NCBI GenBank assembly: GCA_024036415.1
Contig: JAMWET010001888.1
Location: 251,001 to 315,000 of the forward strand
Length of the DNA stretch: 64,000 nucleotides
Direction of reading: 5' to 3'
DNA from: Prochilodus magdalenae
Taxonomy: Eukaryota; Chordata; Actinopteri; Characiformes; Prochilodontidae
In this document: positions 20,479 to 41,593 of the stretch, one piece after another
Layout: every line of letters starts with the position of its first letter
How positions within the stretch are numbered: position 1 is the first letter of the stretch
Position numbers and translations under genes: made by a program
The notes under the pieces: model-generated
Told to the model about the DNA's origin: nothing
Databases searched by the model: none
Seen by the model: the letters and a program-made list of their open reading frames with translations, nothing else

Positions 20479-20808
20479 CCTTTTTCCACCAACAGAACCC
20501 TGCCTTTTGAACTATTTCCCTTCAGGGTCCTCAGAACCTTGGTGCTATTTAGGGAACCAGTCTGCACATACACCAGTTTTTACTGGAACCAAGGAGTAAA
20601 CATTAGTAACAAGATGGCGGAGCGTACGTCTGTGTCATTGTTACCTTCTCATTCCTCAACAGCTGCTGTTCGTGCTGAAGAATCTACTACTCCTTAGTTC
20701 CGACTGGGAACTCACCTTTTGGGTTCCGAACCGGTTTATTTTTGGTGGAAATGCATCAAATGTTCAAAAGTAGGTTTGAGAACTGGAACGCCTGGTGGAA
20801 AAGGGCCA
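20479..20808. mobile_element. Inverted-repeat MITE, family D
   Basis: Left GCCTTTTTCCACCAACAGAA and right CGCCTGGTGGAAAAGGGCC are inverted. Internal sub-repeats (TGGAACCAAGGAG, GGTTCCGAACCGG) and no coding sequence. About 330 bp, in the intron just upstream of the first recognised limk1 exon. Confidence 0.75.
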
Positions 20809-21082
20809 ACAGTGACTCCTGGTGCCCATTACCACCACTGTAAAGACATTTTAGTATGTCTTCAGTGAAACATTGCCAGACCACTCTGATTGACTTTATG
20901 TGCACCTCATTGTGTGTTGAATTTTGCAGGAGTTTTTAAAAATTCTTAAATTCACTCTTGTTTTTCCTTGTGGTTTTTTTTCCTTCTTCAAATTCCCATA
21001 GCCTAAACAGAGTGTTGACATTATGTTAAGTGTATGACTGAGGCTTATGGCTCACCGCTTCTTTCTATTTGACCTCCTGAAG

Positions 21083-29299
<8,217 letters not shown>

Positions 29300-29935
29300 A
29301 GCTAAAGGTGAACCGTACTGTAAATGGTTGGCTTCACGACTTTCTACTATGGGGCTTGAGTGCTAGAAAACTGGATGAAACTCTGAAAGGACTTGCATTT
29401 CTTGGCTAAGGACATTTTAGTACAATCTGCATCTCATACTGGAAATACTGGAAGTTAGGAAAACCGTTCTCATAACATTCACTGCAGATGCTCCTCTCCA
29501 GAGTGACTTACAGTTTACATTATACCAACCACCTAGAACAGTACCACAGGTGCATTACCATACTGCAGGTACGCACTCCCACGTTTTTGTCCAGCCATTA
29601 TACTTAAGTGATCAATACTGTGAAACCTTATGGAAAACTTGAGGTATAAACTGGATGAGACTGTATAGTTATTTTTTTAATGTAGCGTTTAACTATATCT
29701 TAATTTATTTTAACCATGCTTGGACCTTGATAGCAGCAAAAGGGACAATGATTTATTTTCTTGCACTATTGTAAATGCCATGAAAATGTGCTCACACAAT
29801 GTAGAGCCATAGAAACAGTGTATTCAGACAATGTATGTTTTCAGAATGGTGCAATGTTCTAGCAGACTTTTCTTTCAAAAAAAGGCAGTATTAATGTTTC
29901 AGAGAACCTGGAATAAAGATGGATAAGCTGTGCTT
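29300..29935 (+). other. limk1 3' UTR with polyA signal
   Basis: From the limk1 stop to a canonical AATAAA at 29912-29917, followed by a T/G-rich stretch (tgctttttttTGTTGTC). No open frame of interest. This is the most convincing transcript end of a + strand gene in the window. Confidence 0.7.
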
Positions 29936-30299
29936 TTTTTTGTTGTCTCTATGATATGACTTAACCAGTAAAATATGATTTCTTGCAAAAAGCTTTATAG
30001 ATTACTTTCAAAAATTCAACCCTATTTTGCAACCCTGTGTTCAGAAATGCTTCACCAAAAACATGGAATTAATACAAAATGCAAATCAGTTAAACCCTAC
30101 GTTTAAATAATACCAAGACAATAATACAAGTGTTAAAACTGAGTTATTTTATGATTTTTGAAAAACAGATGCCATGTTTAAATTTGATTCCAGTTGCGAC
30201 TGGTTCATGTTTACCACTGTGTTGGATCATTCCTCCTGTTAACACCCTGTAAAAACATGGGAGCTGAAGAATGACCAGCAATAAAATCAATTGCTGTTG

Positions 30300-31110
30300 T
30301 TTTGTTTTATAACGTGCCAGATGTTTTCAGTGGGTGACCGGTCTGGACTTCAGGTCGGCAGCTGTACAGGGCCATGCTGTAATACGTGCAGAATAAAAAA
30401 GATGGATGTCAGCAGATGTTCCTCCAAAACCTGTATAACTCGTACAGCGAGCTTCACGGATGTATAAGCCACCCATGCCATGTACACGTATGCCCCCCAT
30501 ACCATCGCAGATGCTAGCTTTTGAACTGTGAATAGATGGTTTCTCTCCTCATTAGCCCAGAGAGTGCAGTGTCCATGATGTCCAAAAAGAATTTGTCATT
30601 TCGATTCATCTGAGCACCAGATACTTTGCCATTTTGCCCCAGTCCTGCTTAAATGAGCTCAGGTCCAGAGGAGGCTACTGTGTTTCTGGATCTGTTTATT
30701 TCTGGTTTCTTCTTGGCGTGGTTGGTTTAACTTGCTTTTTTGGATACAGAGAAGACCTGTGTTCACAGATGATGGTTTTGTGTTCTTGAGACCGTGTAAT
30801 GTCCCCTGCAGAATCATTTGTTTGGTATTAATGAAGTGCTGCCAGAAGGCCCGAAGATCACAGCCCCTTGGACAAACAGATATCTCCAGATTCTCTAAAT
30901 GTTCTAATGATAAAAGTACCTTAGATGATGGAATGCGTACATTCTTTGCTGTTTTACTTCGAGAAATGTTGTTTTTGAATTGTCATTCACCGTCTTTCAC
31001 TGACTGGTGAGCCATCCCCATCTTTACCTCTACCAATGCTCTCTGGGATGCTCTTTTTACAGGCAGTCATGTTACTGACCTGTTACCAAGTAACCTACTT
31101 ATAGGACAGC
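30300..31110 (-). mobile_element. DDE-transposon relic between limk1 and the septin
   Basis: On the minus strand near 30590-30650 a broken frame reads KWQSIWCSDESK, the S-D-E-S block of Tc1/mariner-type transposases, with flanking frameshifts and stops. Later blocks CAGATTCTCTAAATGTTCTAATGAT and AGAAATGTTGTTTTTGAATTG (partial) fit the same element. It fills most of the intergenic gap. Confidence 0.6.
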
Positions 31111-31216
31111 TGTAGCACTTCTTTAAGAAAGCTACTTCAGTAAACTGTTATTCCTCGTTGTTGTTCATCTTTTTCATCCAAATCTTTTTTTATTCACCAG
31201 CTTTTTACTTGGCCTT

Positions 31217-31264
31217 CCGTTCCACCTTAAGTTTAACTGCAGCCCCATTTAAGGTGGAACAGAA
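31217..31264. repeat. Compact hairpin repeat copy
   Basis: CGTTCCACCTTAAG and TTTAAGGTGGAACAG are inverted with only about 20 bases between. It is an internally shortened version of the 27091 element. Confidence 0.8.
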
Positions 31265-31329
31265 ATTTGAATAACAAGGTGGAAACAGGGAAGAAAATCT
31301 CAGCTGCGTCCTCTGTGTTCCACAACGTT

Positions 31330-31710
31330 CTGTAAATCAACTTGGACCAGCGATACACGACTCCGAAATCTCGACTCCTGCCGCTGGAATCGACAGGACC
31401 GACTCCTCGACTTCACTTTTACTTTAAACCAGACGTGCGCCTGGGCCGACAATAACGATTATAAATAATCAACACAAATCAAACGTAGTTTAGAGATTCT
31501 AAGTACTAAAAAGACATTACCGTAGTGAAACATCTTTAAAAAAAAAAACAGCCAACTGGAAGTTCACACTCGCCCCTGTCAGAAGTTCCCTCGAACCGAT
31601 TACGAGTCGACTCCCAGCATTTTGTCTCTTGGAATCATTTTGGTCGACTTCCAGACCTTTTTGAATCGAAGAATCGATTCCATTGGAATCGACTCCCACT
31701 CATTACTCTG
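31330..31710. repeat. Degenerate GAATCGA-rich dispersed element
   Basis: Repeated GGAATCGAC / GAATCGATTCC / GTCGACT words on both strands (near 31387, 31400, 31608, 31670, 31690). It looks like the inverted ends of an eroded DNA element just upstream of the septin promoter. No family name is claimed. Confidence 0.45.
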
Positions 31711-31739
31711 AACAGTAATCAATGAATTATAGAGTTAAC

Positions 31740-31884
31740 GGTTTTATACGCAGTGTATTTTGGAGCTGGATTAAGAATAAACATGTTCCGTTTTATCCGT
31801 TATCATTTAAAACGAGCGCCTCAGAGAATCAGACAACGCCCCACGTCTGGACCAACGGATTGCGATAGTGAAGTTAACAGCCCC
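31740..31884 (+). promoter_or_regulatory. Possible septin promoter / 5' UTR
   Basis: Stretch just before the proposed ATG at 31885, with CpG-containing sequence (AAACGAGCGCC, ACGCCCCACG). The first short exon ends in a strong donor (GTAAGT at 31898). No TATA box was recognised. The start rests on reading-phase continuity, not homology. Confidence 0.3.
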
Positions 31885-34800
31885 ATGGATACCAGCTGTA
31901 AGTAGCTATCATATAGATATAGTGTTCATCTTTCCAGACATTTTCTAGAAAACTATAAATTAGGCTATATAGTTATCTGGCCAGTAAGTTAACCAGCTTC
32001 TGTCAGTTATAGTCCGGTAGGGCTAACACATTAGCAAATTAGCTAGTCACAGCTAACTGCAGAGGATGTGTATTTTTAAACGCAGCTAATCAAATGGTCG
32101 GGTTAAAATTACTTTAACTCAGAAATTAAGCTTCTAAAAATATTCAAGCTTTTGGCATATTCAACGTAATACATTTATTTCGTAACGTAATTGTGTGTCC
32201 CCCCTACATTTTAGGCCTGGAGACCGAGGAGCTCGAAGCTGAAGGTAACGTTAGCATTGCTATTAGCGTTAGCACCTTGTGCTAGCTGTTCGCTGCGTGG
32301 TCTGTGTCACACTCAGCTCGAGGGCAAATGAAAAAGTACATTGTTAAACGTTGTTGAAAATGTTATTGAATGTTTTTATATTTTTATTCTTATTAGAGAG
32401 TTCATCTTTCCAGTTGTCTGTCTCACCCCTCTTTACATCCACTCTAGTTGATGAGGTAGGCCATTAATCCTGTAGGGGAACTCCACCCATTTCCCAACAT
32501 TTCTGCATTAATTAAATGTGAGAGGTGGACAAAATTCAGAGTGGTTAAAAATGCAGAGTGGTTAAAGAGCTTAGTGCTAGAGGAACTTATGGAGTCAGCA
32601 TTGTCCACAGTGGTAGTGATAGAAACCTGACTTCTAAGGTGCTTATTGCTTCTATGACCTTCCTCACAGAAAGTTAAGAGAAATGGCTATAAATGCTTAG
32701 CCGCATGCCTGAGTCTTATTATTCAACTTCAAGAAAATCAGAAAATCAGATTTTGCCATCACTCAGATGATTGGGAAACTCTGGGTCTTCATGAGTCAGG
32801 CAAAAATTGGATTTCTGGTTTGCAACCAGTCATAAACACAATGTACAACCCAATCTTTATGCTGGGAATTACGTCAAGCCGGCTGGTTTCTGTGTCACTC
32901 AAAAAGTCTTTGTCGTCTTGTGTTTGCTGTGTTAAACATTGCTTGCTTATTTCCTCTACTGCGGTCTGTTCTCCGACATATGTAGACTGAAAATTCTCTC
33001 TCTTTATCAGATTCTTAATCAGATATTTAAAAAATCAGAGCTTGCTGTTTTTATCACAATTTAAACCATCAGGTAACTGCAGAAATCTGATTATGATTGG
33101 ATTATTATGTGTGTGTAAATGCAATTGTCGTTTTATGGTAGGTTCGTTCAAATCATTTTGATCTCTTCATGATGGGGTCATACATGAAAGGTGTTTTAAG
33201 CCAAAAAAGTCCACAGAGAAAACTTAATTCCAGATACTACCTATAATTACATATAAAAAATATTTCCTATAAAAATTCTAAATACATGTAGACCAACTGG
33301 TGGTGTTGAATATGAATAAAACTACCTATGGGCTTGAACAATAATAATTGTAAATTATAAATGTTTGATACAAAAGCTCATTCTAAGATGATGACCTGAT
33401 GACTTTATCCTCTGCATGAAACGTGACGCTGCTCTGTTGTCGCCACGCTCTGCCATTCATTCATTCGTCTTCTAAAGCACTCATCTAACTGGATCATGGA
33501 GCAGCTCTCATTGGGCAGAAGACAGGAAACATGCTGGACAGGCTGCCAGTCCATCATGCGGCAGACACACATGCATACACGGTCACTGTATTCACACCTA
33601 TAGGGGCAAAATTTGCATCTTCAATCAGCCTCACTGCGTTGTTTTTGGACTGTGGAAGGAAACAGGAAGAAAGCTACACAGATGAGGAGAACATACAAAC
33701 TCCACAGAAAGCCTTGCACTCGTCACCACAGACCTAAAATGATCTGTTCTCTGAATATTACAAAACTTGTGGCCATGCTTTGAGTATAAAAGTCTTGCTT
33801 TATGTCAGAAAGCTAGTTAAAAAAACAGCCTGGAAAACCTAACCTACCTAACAACTGATGATTTTTATTTTTATAACACTTTTAGCCATATTGCCCAGCC
33901 TTAGCTACATTTGTGTGGTAGACACATATCAGTGTGGACCTATTGATTCTTTACATCCGACCACTCTAAATGACTTTTCACATCTCAACTAGGAACGTAA
34001 GAAAATAATTAAATACACTTGAACATTGTAATATTATGTTTTGTGATACTGTGTATCATAAATAAACTCCATATCAGTTTTTAAATGGATTTTTAAGTGC
34101 AAAGACTCAGCGTTTTAATCTGTCTTCAGCTATTTGACTGTTCCACTACAAAGGCAACGATTAGCATGAGGTTGCTTCTCTCTAATATGAGCAGGCCTAG
34201 CTGACTAGTCAAATTTTTATACTGTGACAGTTTTTGTCATAGTATAAAGACCCTATATTATAGAATTGGAACCCCTATATCATGATACATAATACACAAT
34301 ACACACTCCCAATCTCAAACTCTAAATTATGCAGCCATTTTGAAAAATTGATGGAATTCCCTTTAAGGCAGTTTTACTGTTCAGAGACCCATATACATGG
34401 CTTACCACGTCTATCTAGTTGTCTCACCTAAAGCACTTTATTGTATTGCCAGTTTTCCAATTTGCAAATAGATGAACCAAGCGAGGCTGGACCTGAGAAC
34501 GACATCGGAGAGTATTCTCCTGATTCTTCCAGTCAGTCAGAGGAGAGGGAGGAAGATGCCCAGCCCATGAAGAGTCCACTTCATTTTGTGGTTCCTTTGC
34601 CTCTTCACAAGTGGGTCCAGATGGTAGATCCACCTGATGATGACACTGGCTACCTTTCATATGCTCCACGCTCACGTAATGTCTCAGGATGCTTTGATCC
34701 GTCTTCCTTCTTGGATGTCCCGTCACCCTCACACAGCGCTGTACAGGTGTACTTTTTTCAAAAGATAGAAATTAAATTATATTTTTTATCTAATTAATTG

Positions 34801-37248
34801 ACCTTCTTTATCATGATGGCAAATTAGTCATTGAAGCTTGATTTGCAGCTTGCACTGTGAGCATCCCTTTAAATATTTGTAGTTTTATGATCTGTGTTAG
34901 AAAGTCTATAAGGTATGTCTGCCCTTATCTTTACTGTGCTTCTCTCCACTCTGTTCTGCTTTTAGGACCTAGATGAGGAGCAAGTTGGTTTTGATGCACT
35001 GCCAAACCAAGTTCAGCGAAAATCATTGAAGAAGGGATTTGAGTTCACTCTGATGGTTGTTGGTGAGATTTACTGAAAATGCATGCAAGATAAATGTGCT
35101 GCAGGTGGACTAGCAAAGACAAAACATTTAGTGATGTCGAGTGGAACAGCCTCAGTTTTGCACAGAGCCGACATACTGCTTTATTAGCTTTTGTTTAAAG
35201 ATCTGTTGTGAGGTTTCAGGGTGTTAGCACATAACAGACTAAGAGGTTAAAGCGTCACTACTTAACTTTTTGTAACATGGGTTGTGCTGCAGTCCCCTTC
35301 CAAACGCAGATTGATCTATTGTATGCACATATGACGTGAAGTGAACAGAGGGAATATATGAATAGATTTCCTTTTTCACCACAGATTAGAAATATTACTA
35401 TTCACATAATTCACAGTTTAATAGTAATAGAACACTATCAGCTTTAAAACTATGAGGCTGAAGTTGCCTTCCTATTCGCCAGCTTCTGTTTTGTATTTTC
35501 CCGTTCCGCCTTAAATGGTGCCACAGTTTCATTCAGACCCCTTAAGCTCTGGCTGTCTTTAGTTTTGTTTAGTTCACTTCTGTTTGAGTGTGTGAGGTCA
35601 GTATGAACAGACATCTGATGTTATCTGAAAAACTCTCGCCAAATCCGAGCCGACAGCTTTGAATAAATATGTCAGGCAACAGAGGGAGACTCACAACAGT
35701 GTACACTCATATTTAGCTGTTTTTCTTTCTGGGCTCTGTACTGCAAATATTTTCAGTTAAAACAAACAAACTGTATGCAGTGTATTATTCATTGTCTGAA
35801 TGCGAAAAATATACGGTACTTGATTACTCATACAAATGCAAATGAAGCTATTGTAACTTTATATGTGATACCCTCTCCTGGATTTCTGAATATAATTCCT
35901 TGTTTTCTGGCCATAGCCAACTTCATCACTGATGTTTGCCACATTTGCCACAAAAAAGCACCAAAAAGAGCTTTTACCTGCATAGCTTTTTTTTTACCTA
36001 CATACAAAATAACCCAATATAAATGTATTATTACTATTTTTTTCTATCTAATTACCTTTTGGGAATCTATGGTAAAGCTCACTGATAAGTCGAAATACAA
36101 TTGAATATTCAAAGAACAGAGGTGGTTATATATTAGATCATGACAAGAGCCATTGTTTGACCCAGTGCCCAAATGGTTCACTGCAGTGTTCTCTCTAACC
36201 TATGTGGTTCTGGTTCTGGAGCTGTGTGAAGTTATTTTGCTAAGTGTTCAGGGCTGAATATGTGGTCTGGCATGTGTCTAGGTGAGTCTGGCCTGGGCAA
36301 GTCCACTCTTATTAACAGCCTCCTCCTCAGAGATCTGTACAAGGACAGAACTCTTTATGATGCTCAGGGTAAGTAAGCGTTCTGAGATGAATAACTTTAC
36401 CTGTTCTTTAATGTATTTTTGTAATGCTGTTCTGAATATCTGTATCTCTTTTATTTACCCACAGAAAGAATATATCAGACTGTAGCAATCACAAAGAAGA
36501 CTGTTGACATTGTTGAAAAGGGAGTGAAGTTAAGGCTTAGCATTGTGGACACACCAGGCTTTGGAGATGCTATGGATAACACCAAAAGGTAGTGTAGAAA
36601 TTTCATTGTATATGGTCATTAATGTGTGCTTTTACTGTAGCAAGAGTTTTAGTGGTCTATCTTAGTTTAATGGTCTTACATAGTTGTTAGGAGGACAATT
36701 TTCTTATTTTCTTCAAACTAAACTATTATTGAGCCGTGTTTACTCTGTTTCTGTATTCATGGTGTTTTGGCCCTGATCCTTGCACCCTCTTTAGTTTTTG
36801 TTTGCCATTTTTTGCCACTGATTTCTCACTGACCGTTTTCTTTAAAAATCTCTGCATTCGCATTCTACTCAAGTATTAAAGATTAACTACTATGAGTAGA
36901 CAGAGCCATGAAGTTTAGCAAAAGGGACCTTGACACAAAGAGGAAAACATACTGAGGCCTAGACTTGGCTCCTGCCTTACTGTGGCCCTGTTCACATTTG
37001 GTATTTACATTTTAAGTAACCTGGTCATATGTGGTTAGAGCTGTTACACTCATTAACCACACCGGTCACCTTGCACTTTAACCTTATACTTATTGAACTG
37101 AATCTCACTGTACTACAGTAACTCCTCTGTAACATAATGCTTATTTCACACTGTACAGATTCTGTAAATAATAGTCTAGAAGTCTACATAGACATAGAAT
37201 GTCCATATATGTATAGGTACAGATATCCATGTTATTCTTATTCATTAT

Positions 37249-37323
<75 letters not shown>

Positions 37324-39421
37324 TATTCAAATAAGTAAAGTCTTACCTTCCTTCGTCATTAAGGTGACTGTAACTGCGTATGTTTGTGCTATCAGCTTCA
37401 AAGCCGTATTAGGTTATATTGACCATCAGTTTGAGCAGTACCGCAGGGGTGAGGTCAGTCTGAACCGCAGAAACATTCAGGACAACCGCGTGCACTGCTG
37501 CCTCTACTTCATCTCCCCTTATGGCCATGGGTAACCATCCATATCTTTGTTCAGGACATTGTCATTTGTCATATAATGAGTTCCTATTGTTTTACATATA
37601 GCAATAACTGTTAAAATACTAGACTGACCCTGTTAATAAGTTGTCCCCATATATACTGTAGTACAGTTTTGTTAGTATGTGTAATGGATTCAAATGAAGC
37701 TGGCCTTGGTTAACCAGTGTTTCTTTGTTGTCACAGCCTCAAACCAATTGATGTCGAATTTATGAAGGCCCTTCATGAAAAGGTCAACATTGTGCCTGTG
37801 CTGGCTAAAGCAGACTGCCTCACCCTATCTGAGATTCAGTATATGAAGACCAGAGTGAGAGAACTTTTTTTTTCAATATGGTTTACAAAACAGGCTACTG
37901 AGAAAACCAAGCAACAGGTTTGGGATTATGGCTCAGTTTGTTGACTGATAAGGTTTTTCGCATTTGTAGATTTTGAATGAGCTCAGCGATTACAGGATCA
38001 AGATCTTTCAGTTTCCAGAATGCGACCCTGAGGATGATGAGCTCTTTAAAAAGCAGCACTTAGAAATGAAGGTGAGGACATGACCATTTTAATGTTAATT
38101 TGAGTTAGGCCACTGTATCCCTGAGCACCGTGTGCCTTGTTGCACAGCATCCAAAATTTTAAAGCTATTAATACCTGAGGTAGTGATAAGTGATGATAAG
38201 TAAGCTGAACACTTTATTTCATTCAGTTCATTTGAGTAGGGTACAGCAATGAACTAGAACCTAGCTTTTATCAGCTTAACCCCTCCGAGCACTCTATATG
38301 TGGTGACTATGTTTATCCACTGCACGGTTAAACTGTGAGTAATCATAGGATTTGCTTCAGATGTCAAATACCTGTAGGACCTGTGAATGATTCACTATAC
38401 AATAGGAAGTGTTTAGCTTCTGTAAGTCTACATTGTAAATAACGGTAAATGGGTGTGGTGTAAGATGTTCAAGCAACCGAACAGTTGGAACAGAGAACGT
38501 CTGATCATTCCATCACCTTTGCTGTAATAGCTGTACCCAGTATAAATGTTTGGACTGTGTTTTTTCATTTTTTTTATTTCCAAAGAATCTGATAAACCAG
38601 CCAAGTAGCTGAAGGTTTAGAATTATTGGCTGATACCCTCATGATTTTGCTATCTTCCTATTTTTCCCCAAAGAAATGATCCTGGAAAAGTCCTGGTGAA
38701 TGATTCCTCAATAGAGAGGGAGCCCTAAACACCTCACATTTACACACTTATGAAAAGATCTTATTCCATATTTTAGACTATTTCTGTTTGACACAAAACA
38801 ATAAAAAATAAAGACATTTACATAGAAGGTTTTGATATAACTGTATAACTGTATGTGTGTTTTAATATATATTAAATCATTATTTGTGGTGTTTTAGATG
38901 AGCATACCATTTGCTGTAGTCGGGAGTAACACAACAGTGGAGATCAACGGCAGGAGATTACGAGTTCGCCATTACCCGTGGGGTGTCGTGGAAGGTATGT
39001 ACTGCTCTATTACATGATTATTTATAACTATGGTATGTATCTATTGGGGACATATTGTTCTATATGAGGACATATTGTTCAGAGCCACTACAGACAAACC
39101 ATAAGACTCTCACCCTCCCTCCATTTACACTTTTCCCCTAAACTCACACGCCTGCTTTTCCTTCATTGCACTTAGTGGATAATCCTGCTCACTGCGACTT
39201 TGTACATCTGAAGAACATGCTAGTGTGTACACACATGCAGGACCTGAAAGACACGACTGAGGACCTACTGTATGAGAACTACCGCATGCAGTTCTTGTGC
39301 CGACGAAAAAGCACTGACCAGGTAAGGAGCTTTGCTCATTTCAGCAGTTTGTTCCATAACAAGTGACAAGGTTTATTTACTGTTGGTTCTTTTTATTTCT
39401 CTTCAGGAAAGCGATGATTAA
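31885..39421 (+). CDS. Divergent SEPT2-group septin, short C terminus
   Basis: GTP-binding septin expected to form heteromeric cortical filaments. Well-supported exons: 34453-34746, 34966-35062, 36282-36368, 36465-36588, 37396-37530, 37737-37854, 37970-38071, 38898-38994, 39176-39321, 39407-39421. Three small 5' exons (31885-31897, 32215-32244, 32397-32455) are inferred from phase and splice sites only. The total is about 438 residues. Landmarks: an acidic Ser-rich N terminus, [20 protein letters not shown]1 [10 protein letters not shown]3 DTPGFG, G4 AKAD, septin unique element [14 protein letters not shown], and THMQDLKD. Unlike septin 4 or 5, the protein stops soon after (STDQESDD), so the C-terminal coiled coil is absent. 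Oddities include [11 protein letters not shown] where paralogues have [11 protein letters not shown]. It belongs to the SEPT1/2/4/5 group; the exact orthologue is unclear. septin4 follows on the same strand with matching exon lengths. Confidence 0.88.
33450..33725 (-). mobile_element. Dispersed SINE/LINE-type fragment, minus orientation
   Basis: TTCATTCATTCGTCTTCTAA at the low end, then CATGCTGGACAGGCTGCCAGTCCATC, GTTTTTGGACTGTGGAAGGAAACAGG (both only partly quoted blocks) and GGAGAACATACAAACTCCAC. These are the reverse of the core blocks seen at 11670 and 42225. Located in a septin intron. Confidence 0.6.
37249..37322. repeat. TA microsatellite
   Basis: Uninterrupted (TA)n of about 70 bp in the septin intron just 75 bp before the exon at 37396. 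The YIYIYI frame through it is not coding. Confidence 0.97.
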
Positions 39422-39509
39422 ATCTACCTGCTCAATAGGACAGTGCACTGAAAAGGAACCTTGAAAAAAGTAAAGAAATATGAGAAAAATTAACTGGACC
39501 AAAGAGATC

Positions 39510-39582
39510 TATTGTGTTTTTGTATATTATATTATATATTGTGTTTTTGTATATTGTATTATATATTGTGGTTTTGTATATG
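39510..39582. repeat. Short tandem repeat after the septin stop
   Basis: Three copies of a unit of about 30 bp (GTGTTTTTGTATATTATATT and variants) about 90 bp after the stop codon, within the presumed 3' UTR. Confidence 0.8.
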
Positions 39583-39844
39583 TGATGTCCTAGGAATACA
39601 CATACAGAACATGTCTTCAGTGTGGCTTTTTATAGTGTATGTATTGGTGACGTTACACATACAGCAGTAGTGTCTCTCATAAGTGTGCTGTTGGGCCACA
39701 TTGTGTTTTCTGCTTGGCTGACACTAACAGGCATGGTGTTCAAGGGCATCACTGCTCACTGAATGTTTGCAGTAGTAGCTGTTGGGCCATCCTTGCTTAA
39801 GTCACGTGTGGCCAAGCGTGAAACTTGAACCACTCATAGGTTTA

Positions 39845-39895
39845 ACTTCTGTCAGTTGATTCCTTCTTGGTGCAACTATTTGTGCATCTATTTTT
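39845..39895. mobile_element. Isolated end of the Tc1-like family
   Basis: GTCAGTTGATTCCTTCTTGG and GTGCAACTATTTGTGC are the reverse of the left terminal part of the 6567/43910 elements. It is a solo end without the rest. Confidence 0.6.
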
Positions 39896-40589
39896 TTTTA
39901 CCATGAGGATATTAATGTCAAAGGAGGTCTGGTGCCTTGTTTCAGTCTTGAATGCAAAATCAGCATTACACAGATGAAGATACAATAAGAACAGTATGGC
40001 CTCACAACAATAAGATTTACACATCCACATGAAGCTACCTACATGAGCCCAAGTTCCTGATCTCAGTCTTTACGTTCCCACGTATAGCATAACTGATCCA
40101 CCTTATTACCGTACTAACTTTTTATGTGCTGTGTCATGGAGTTTTGTGCAGAGCACAACATCCCCTTTTAAAAAGGCTCCATAGAGAACCATGCTAGGAA
40201 CACGATTGGGATTGTTAGGTAGTTCAGCTATGCTGTATTTAACTAGGTATTAGCACAGCCCCTTGTTTGGGCACCATCTGAGCTTAAGGCAAGTTTTAGA
40301 GTCTTGTACTTGCTAGAAAACATTCTCTAACAGAACACTAAGCCCAAAGTAAGTCACTCGGGATAAGAGCGTCTGCTAATGCCTAAAATGCAAACATTTC
40401 CCATCAACCTAAAGAACCCTTTACTATGCTAAGAACACTGTAGTCATGCAGAGGGCCCTTCGAATGTTCCATTTCTTTACTAAAGAACACTTGGAGAATG
40501 CTTGTGTATATTTGTAGTGCGCAGTCTTGTTCTGGTGATCTACCGATCTTAATTCAAACTAGAACCTTACATGCTTTCCTTTAATGTTC

Positions 40590-40900
40590 ACACATTCTCA
40601 CCATCTCCAACAAGCAGGAGCAGGGTGGATGTCCTTGGTCTGTACACAGCTTGGAAGCACCTTATACAGTGGAATGCAAAAGGTTTGGGAACCACTAGGT
40701 GTTTGGAACATCGCTAAATATTTTATTGTATTCAGTCACAAAAGCATTAGTGAGGCTGGCCACTGATGATGGATGATTAGATCTGGATTACCAACACCAC
40801 TCCAATTTATGCCAAGGCCGAAGCTCCATCACTCCAGAAAAAACAGTTCCAGTGCTGGGGACTTTACACTGCTTTAGACGACGGTTGCGTCGGAATTGTT
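40590..40900. repeat. Dispersed repeat fragment in the septin-septin4 gap
   Basis: Blocks GATGATGGATGATTAGATCTGGAT and CCAGTTCCAAAG-like sequence (here CAGTTCCAGTGCTGGGG) also occur in order at 52500-52600. No coding content. The rest of 39422-41390 holds no gene. Confidence 0.45.
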
Positions 40901-41369
40901 TACAGTGGTGGTAGGAACCAGACGTCCAACACTAAAAGCTAAAAAGTGAAATGACTACAAATGCACCGCCTGATGTTTTATAGTAGTCTTATGGTACAAA
41001 TTTGGCCTAAAATGTGTATTTTATAAATGTAATTAATGCTAATAAATGTTATACATGATACATGAAGGAAAAATCCATTTCCAGATTCCATTGTTCCACT
41101 GTTTTACACTCATCAGCATTTCATATACAGGCCCTGGAAACAAGCCTAAATGAAATGGGTGTAATATATAGGGCTCCTGACAGCAGAACCGCTGGTTCTC
41201 ATCACCACCACTGCAAAGACAGCAGAGTCAGCAAGTTTCTCTACACATGGATCATTTCATATCAACCTCTGTCTGACTTCACAGCTCAAACACTGATTTG
41301 TGCACATTGTGCACACGTTTTTAAAAATTCGCTGGAGTTTCCCTTTAAAGTAGTCTAATACGGTCATCA

Positions 41370-41593
41370 GACACGGCGTCTGTAGAAAAGGTGTCCGTGT
41401 TGAGCTCCGTGCTGTCTGTGCTGCAGCTCTGTCAGAATGAACTCCGGAAAGTTGGGGCTAAACGCGAGCGGCGGTCTAATCCTGTTGTGTACCAGCGCGG
41501 ATAAAGCCAGCACCTCCAGGAGGAAGAGAGACACGGCGAAGACGCAGAGCACTTTCAGTCTCAGCAGGACACTTTAATGTAGACTCTGGAAAA
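41370..41593 (+). promoter_or_regulatory. Candidate septin4 promoter / 5' UTR
   Basis: Locally CpG-richer stretch (GACACGGCGTC, AACGCGAGCGGCGG, ACCAGCGCGG) directly before the ATG at 41594. The first coding exon ends in a strong donor (GAG then GTGAGG). No TATA box was seen. Confidence 0.4.

Noticed and set aside
37363..37395. Upstream extension of the septin exon ([10 protein letters not shown])
   Set aside because: Acceptor at 37395 rebuilds the family sequence [12 protein letters not shown] with correct phase; the extension would break it.
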